Of a stretch of DNA of 64,000 nt, positions 60,689 to 64,000 are shown in pieces. The stretch comes from Pantoea cypripedii (GTDB taxonomy: Bacteria > Pseudomonadota > Gammaproteobacteria > Enterobacterales > Enterobacteriaceae), in assembly GCF_002095535.1 (NCBI RefSeq), contig NZ_MLJI01000003.1:372001-436000 (forward strand), given 5' to 3'. The translations under genes were made by a program, and so were the position numbers. The notes beneath the pieces were generated by a model, which was not told the DNA's origin, made no database searches, and saw only the letters and a program-made list of their open reading frames with translations. Every line of letters starts with the position of its first letter. The stretch's first letter is position 1.

Positions 60689-60711
60689 CCATAAACATCA
60701 GCATGTTATGG
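60689..60711. promoter_or_regulatory. Possible operator before the decarboxylase
   Basis: CCATAAACATCAGCATGTTATGG is an imperfect inverted repeat 45 bp before the decarboxylase start. Its size is that of a lux-type box, but the sequence is unlike the classic lux-box consensus (ACCTGT...ACAGGT), so the link to the LuxR protein is tentative. Confidence 0.3.
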
Positions 60712-60913
60712 CTGCTATGAAAAAAGTGAGTAGCTCAATTTGCCATATTTATAAAGCTTATGCTGTGCACTGGCTAACAAATTGACCGCATGGTGTCAGA
60801 CAGCAAGCTAATGATATGAATTTGGTGTCTCATAAATAGGGGTAACAAAAAATATTTGTACCTTTAGTCGGCCAGCACCAGCACGCGACACCAGCTCTCC
60901 AGCCGCCTCAGCT

Positions 60914-61963
60914 CTAACTCTGGCTGGCTTCAGCCGGGCAATTCTCCCGGATGAACAGGTTAAACGGTGTGATGTTGTCGTGCAGAGAAAACTCATCGCT
61001 GCGGTTGAAATGACGCGCCAGTAACGCCAGTGCGCGACGTGCTTCCTCGCGCGGATTTTGATCGATAATCGCCGCCAGTGAGCCTTCCAGCAGTAACAGA
61101 CGTCTTTCCGGAGTGAGCTCATGCGTAATCAGTTGCGCCTGTCGCCCCAGCGATTGCAGCGTCGCAACAATGTTGCTGTTACCCGACGACGTATTGTAGA
61201 TACCACAAATACGCGAATTCTCCAGCAACGCCTGACGTACCACGTCTCCTGCTCGCTGTTGATTTTCTGCACTTTCCAGCGTTGCCGCCCAAATGCATGT
61301 CGGGAAACGCTCACGTAACACCGCACGGAAACCGCGTTCACGTTCCTCATGACCAATCATGTTATGCATCCCCAGCACTACCACCACCTCACCGCCGCGT
61401 TCACCGAGAAAACGCCCCATCAACTCCCCTGCCGCCCGCCCCATTTGCCGGTTATCGGGTCCGACATAGGCCAGACGGCCACTGGACGGGATATCGGTCG
61501 CCAGCGTTAAAATCGGTAATTGTCCGGAAACGCGCTTAAGCGCATCCGCCAGTTCGGGATCATTCGGACACACCACAATCAAGGCGTCATGACTGGCGGC
61601 GATGGTTTCCACCTGTTTTATGGTGGCGCGAATATTGCCAGGATTGTGGTAATGCATCACGCCATTGATACGCATCTCAGCCATCTCCGCACCGAGATCG
61701 GCAAACGCATTGCGTAATCCTTTGTAGAAAGGATTTTTGGGTGATTGCAGCAGAATCGCCACGCGTAACGCACGCAGATAACCACGAAACAGCACGCGAT
61801 CAACATTCAGTTTGCTGGCCCATTCCAGCACCCGTGCTTCTTTAGCCGGAGAGACACCACCGCGCCGATTCATCACCCGATCTACGGTACTGAGACTGAC
61901 ACCAGCGGCGCTAGCTATCTGTTCCAGCGTCGTTTTTTTGCTATTGATCACAGTAATTTCCAT
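60914..61963 (-). CDS. LacI family transcriptional regulator
   Basis: About 349 residues. The HTH is KTTLEQIASAAGVSLSTVDRVMNRRGGVSPAKEARVLEWASKL. A sugar-binding type 1 periplasmic-like domain follows (RVAILLQSPKNPFYKGLRNAFADLGAEM, DALIVVCPNDPELADALKRVSGQLPILTLATDIPSSGRLAYVGPDNRQMGRAAGELMGRFLGERGGE). ATG 61963 is preferred over the frame to 62029 because the longer version would run through a perfect operator-like palindrome. It is divergent from the iolE-like gene. Targets are likely the inositol-like catabolic genes on the right. The ribosome site is weak. Confidence 0.88.
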   Translation of the reverse strand: MEITVINSKKTTLEQIASAAGVSLSTVDRVMNRRGGVSPAKEARVLEWASKLNVDRVLFRGYLRALRVAILLQSPKNPFYKGLRNAFADLGAEMAEMRINGVMHYHNPGNIRATIKQVETIAASHDALIVVCPNDPELADALKRVSGQLPILTLATDIPSSGRLAYVGPDNRQMGRAAGELMGRFLGERGGEVVVVLGMHNMIGHEERERGFRAVLRERFPTCIWAATLESAENQQRAGDVVRQALLENSRICGIYNTSSGNSNIVATLQSLGRQAQLITHELTPERRLLLLEGSLAAIIDQNPREEARRALALLARHFNRSDEFSLHDNITPFNLFIRENCPAEASQS

Positions 61964-61984
61964 CTGAAGGTTAGACGTCAAATA

Positions 61985-62002
61985 TTGAAGGTTTCCCTTC
62001 AA
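61985..62002. promoter_or_regulatory. LacI-type operator palindrome
   Basis: TTGAAGG, a four-base centre and CCTTCAA form a perfect palindrome between the divergent regulator and iolE-like genes. A further TGAAGGTTAGACG copy of one arm lies at 61965. It is the probable site of self-control and of repression of the right-hand operon. Confidence 0.7.
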
Positions 62003-62071
62003 ATTAGACATAGCAGCAGAAAATTGCATCCGCTATTTTCGTCCTCATCGCAATCAAGGGTGGAGAAGAGA

Positions 62072-62995
62072 ATGATTAAGGATGCGTTTTATCAGACCGG
62101 ACAACCGGCACCTAAACTCGGCGTCAGTCCGCTCTCATGGGTGAATGAGGTGCTGCAACAGCTGGGAGCTGGCACCAGCGCACAGCAATGCCTGGAAGAA
62201 GCCGCTCTGGCTGGCTATCAGGGAGTGGAGTTGAGTCGCATCTTCCCGCGTGAACCCGGTGCGTTGCGTGCTCTGCTGGCGCAGCACAAGTTACATCTGG
62301 TCTCCGGCTGGCACGATGGTTTTCTCACCGAACGCAGCGTGCAGCAGGAGCTGGAGGCGGTACATCCCCATGCTGCGTTATTACAGGAAAATGGTGCCGA
62401 GGTGATGGTGTATGGCGAATGTGGCTGGATGACCGCCAATGCGCTCGATGTCCCGCTGGCCCAGCGTCGCCTGCTACCGGAAGATCAGGTCCTGGGCTAT
62501 GCAGAGCGCCTGTCTGCCTTTGCCGAGGCGTTGTATCAGCAATATGGCCTGCGCCTTGCTTATCACCATCACCTGATGATGGTGGCCGAAACCCTGCCAG
62601 AAATTCGCGCTTTGCTGGCCGCCTGTGCTCCGTCGGTGGGCCTGTTACTCGACACCGGACATGCCACCGCTGCCGGTTTTGCTTATACCCAGTTGATCGA
62701 TGAATTTGCCGACCGCATTTGCCATATCCACCTGAAAGACGTGCGACTGGATCGACTCCAGCAGGTGCGTCAGAGCGGAATGACATTTAACCAGGCCGTG
62801 CTGGCGGGCATGTTTACCGTGCCGGGGGACGGCGGCATTGATTTTCGCCCGCTGGCAAAGTTTATCGCCCGTAGCGGCTACCGGGGCTGGATGGTGGTGG
62901 AAGCAGAACAGGACCCGGCAAAAGCCCCGCCGCTCGCTACCGTCACGCGCGCGCAACGCTATGTTGCCGAACATATTTTACCTGCAGTCCAATAA
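62072..62995 (+). CDS. TIM-barrel sugar isomerase/dehydratase, IolE-like
   Basis: A 307-residue xylose-isomerase-like TIM barrel. The opening KLGVSPLSWVNEVLQQLGAGTSAQQCLEEAALAGYQGVELSRIFP is that of inosose dehydratase IolE (LGISPLSW type). The metal-site residues lie in GLRLAYHHHLMMV, LLLDTGHATAAG, CHIHLKDVR and WMVVEAEQD. ATG 62072 (GGAGAAGAG before it) is chosen, which puts the operator outside the gene. IolE removes water from 2-keto-myo-inositol, but related barrels isomerise other sugars. The next gene, a Gfo/Idh/MocA oxidoreductase, could supply the keto-sugar. Confidence 0.87.
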   Translation: MIKDAFYQTGQPAPKLGVSPLSWVNEVLQQLGAGTSAQQCLEEAALAGYQGVELSRIFPREPGALRALLAQHKLHLVSGWHDGFLTERSVQQELEAVHPHAALLQENGAEVMVYGECGWMTANALDVPLAQRRLLPEDQVLGYAERLSAFAEALYQQYGLRLAYHHHLMMVAETLPEIRALLAACAPSVGLLLDTGHATAAGFAYTQLIDEFADRICHIHLKDVRLDRLQQVRQSGMTFNQAVLAGMFTVPGDGGIDFRPLAKFIARSGYRGWMVVEAEQDPAKAPPLATVTRAQRYVAEHILPAVQ

Positions 62996-63007
62996 AGGAA
63001 AGAGCAC

Positions 63008-64000
63008 ATGACCGGAAAAAAACTCAACGTTGGCCTGATTGGTTCGGGTTTTATGGGCCAGGCCCATGCCGACGCCTGGCGTCGTGCAGGCTTGTTATAT
63101 CGCAATTTGCCGCTGCAACCGGTGCTGCATACGCTGGCTGATGCCACCCCGGCGCTGGCGGAAGAAGCCGCACAGCGTTTTGGTTTTCAGCACAGCACGG
63201 CAGATTGGCGGGCCATGATCGCTAACCCGGCAATCGATATTGTCGACATCACCACCCCTAATAATATGCATTACGACATGGCGCTGGCGGCGATTCGCGC
63301 GGGCAAACATGTTTACTGCGAAAAACCACTCACGGTTTCGTTACAGGAAGCGCAGACCCTGACGCAGGAAGCGGAACTGGCCGGAGTGAAAACCATGGTG
63401 GCGTTTAATAACATCAAAACCCCGGCGGCCCAGCTGGCGAAACAGATGATCGAACGGGGGGATATCGGTACACCTACCCGTTTTCGTGGCTGGTTTGATC
63501 AGGGTTTCTTCAACGACCCGGAGCTGCCGTGGAGCTGGCGCTGTTCGCGCGAGCAGGCCGGTTCTGGTTCCCTCGGTGATCTCGGTTCGCATGTGGTGAG
63601 TGTGGCGCAATATCTGATGGGACCGATCATCAGCGTTATCGGCCAGGAGCAGCTGTTTATTGACTCGCGACCGGCCGCCGGTGCCGGTTCTGGCTATGGT
63701 GCGCAAGCCAGCAAGGACGCATCACGGCTGAAGGTTGAAAACGATGATCAGTTTCAATCGCTGATTACCTTTGCCAACCATGCCGGGGGCGTGATTGAAG
63801 CTTCAAGGATTTCGGCGGGAAAAGTGTTTGGTATCGCCTGGGAAGTGTCGGGCACCGAAGGTACCATCATCATGGACGGTGAGCGTTTTAACGAACTGAA
63901 AATTGCCCGCTATCGCGATGAAAAACACGATCGCGGCTTCAAAACTCTTTACGCCGGTTCTCAGGTGGAGCAGTTTGGCGGCTTCTTTGGCTTCGACTTT
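63008..64000 (+). CDS. Gfo/Idh/MocA family oxidoreductase, cut by the right edge
   Basis: A frame that starts at ATG 63008 and is still open at 64000, giving 331 residues so far. The Rossmann motif is NVGLIGSGFMGQAHADAWRRAG, the conserved EKP is in HVYCEKPLTVSLQEA, and the substrate-side motif is LGDLGSHVVSVAQYLMG. These define NAD-dependent sugar or inositol dehydrogenases (IdhA/IolG relatives). Family members are about 340-390 residues, so 10-60 residues are missing. It starts 12 bp after the IolE-like gene and forms an operon with it under the LacI regulator. Confidence 0.9.
   Translation, partial: MTGKKLNVGLIGSGFMGQAHADAWRRAGLLYRNLPLQPVLHTLADATPALAEEAAQRFGFQHSTADWRAMIANPAIDIVDITTPNNMHYDMALAAIRAGKHVYCEKPLTVSLQEAQTLTQEAELAGVKTMVAFNNIKTPAAQLAKQMIERGDIGTPTRFRGWFDQGFFNDPELPWSWRCSREQAGSGSLGDLGSHVVSVAQYLMGPIISVIGQEQLFIDSRPAAGAGSGYGAQASKDASRLKVENDDQFQSLITFANHAGGVIEASRISAGKVFGIAWEVSGTEGTIIMDGERFNELKIARYRDEKHDRGFKTLYAGSQVEQFGGFFGFDF

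Noticed and set aside
1..64000. CRISPR arrays, tRNA or rRNA genes, IS elements, prophage
   Set aside because: No regularly spaced direct repeats, no cloverleaf genes, and no transposase, integrase or phage structural motifs were seen on either strand.

Overview
The window looks like chromosomal DNA from an enterobacterium of the Erwiniaceae, with Pantoea or Erwinia the best guess. The grounds are protein resemblance only: a LexA-controlled YebG, FhuE-like and FepA-like receptors, an H-NS/StpA paralogue, a membrane gluconate-type dehydrogenase and a LuxR-type regulator. No tRNA, rRNA, CRISPR array, insertion sequence or phage gene was found. The content is accessory metabolism, transport and regulation, with a few AT-rich orphan genes.

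Layout, left to right. 0-5.4 kb: a MarR regulator (cut by the window edge), cytochrome b561, a broken AraC regulator interrupted at a CTAG-CTAG-CTAG run, a methyltransferase, a MmcQ/YjbR protein and a chemoreceptor with a flagellar sigma-28 type promoter. 5.6-5.75 kb: remains of a YefM antitoxin. 5.9-11.0 kb: a six-gene leftward operon for a membrane-bound FAD dehydrogenase (Tat small subunit, GMC large subunit, triheme cytochrome c) flanked by two HbpS/GlcG proteins and a DoxX protein. 11.5-14.7 kb: hydroxyacid dehydrogenase, RraA-like aldolase and MFS carrier. 14.9-19.2 kb: a 34-residue membrane microprotein, an orphan protein with PSAP and PPTY motifs, a Fic-winged-helix protein behind an array of three 34-bp palindromic units, SOS gene yebG, and an overlapping SIR2/HAM1 gene pair that resembles the KomC/KomB core of the Kongming anti-phage system.

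19.4-26.2 kb: amino-acid ABC transporter, GNAT, two flavin monooxygenases and an M20 amidohydrolase. This is the gene set of the Bacillus ytm/yxe pathways for salvage of S-substituted cysteines. 26.4 kb: a second orphan with a PPSY motif. 27.5-38.2 kb: an esterase, then a long rightward operon (peptide-type ABC transporter, luciferase-like monooxygenase, fused CMD/alkylhydroperoxidase protein, M20 amidohydrolase, VOC protein) of unknown substrate. 38.2-42.1 kb: a divergent nitrate/sulfonate-type ABC transporter, a cysteine synthase stub and an SRPBCC protein. The two large clusters share monooxygenase and amidohydrolase themes and probably both scavenge organosulfur or N-acylated compounds.

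42.3-46.3 kb: an envelope operon (OmpA-like protein, multi-spanning membrane protein, degenerate vWA-like exported protein) behind a near-consensus sigma-28 promoter, so probably part of the motility regulon. 46.3-64 kb: fhuE, a LysR/Yellow-like/CitMHS group, an H-NS family gene, a LysR and DJ-1/PfpI pair, fepA with a strong Fur box, a LuxR-type regulator next to a PLP decarboxylase and a GNAT (a possible amine-product locus), and a LacI regulator divergent from an iolE-like/Gfo-Idh-MocA pair cut by the right edge. All functions are inferred from reading motifs and remembered family sequences. No alignment or database search was run.
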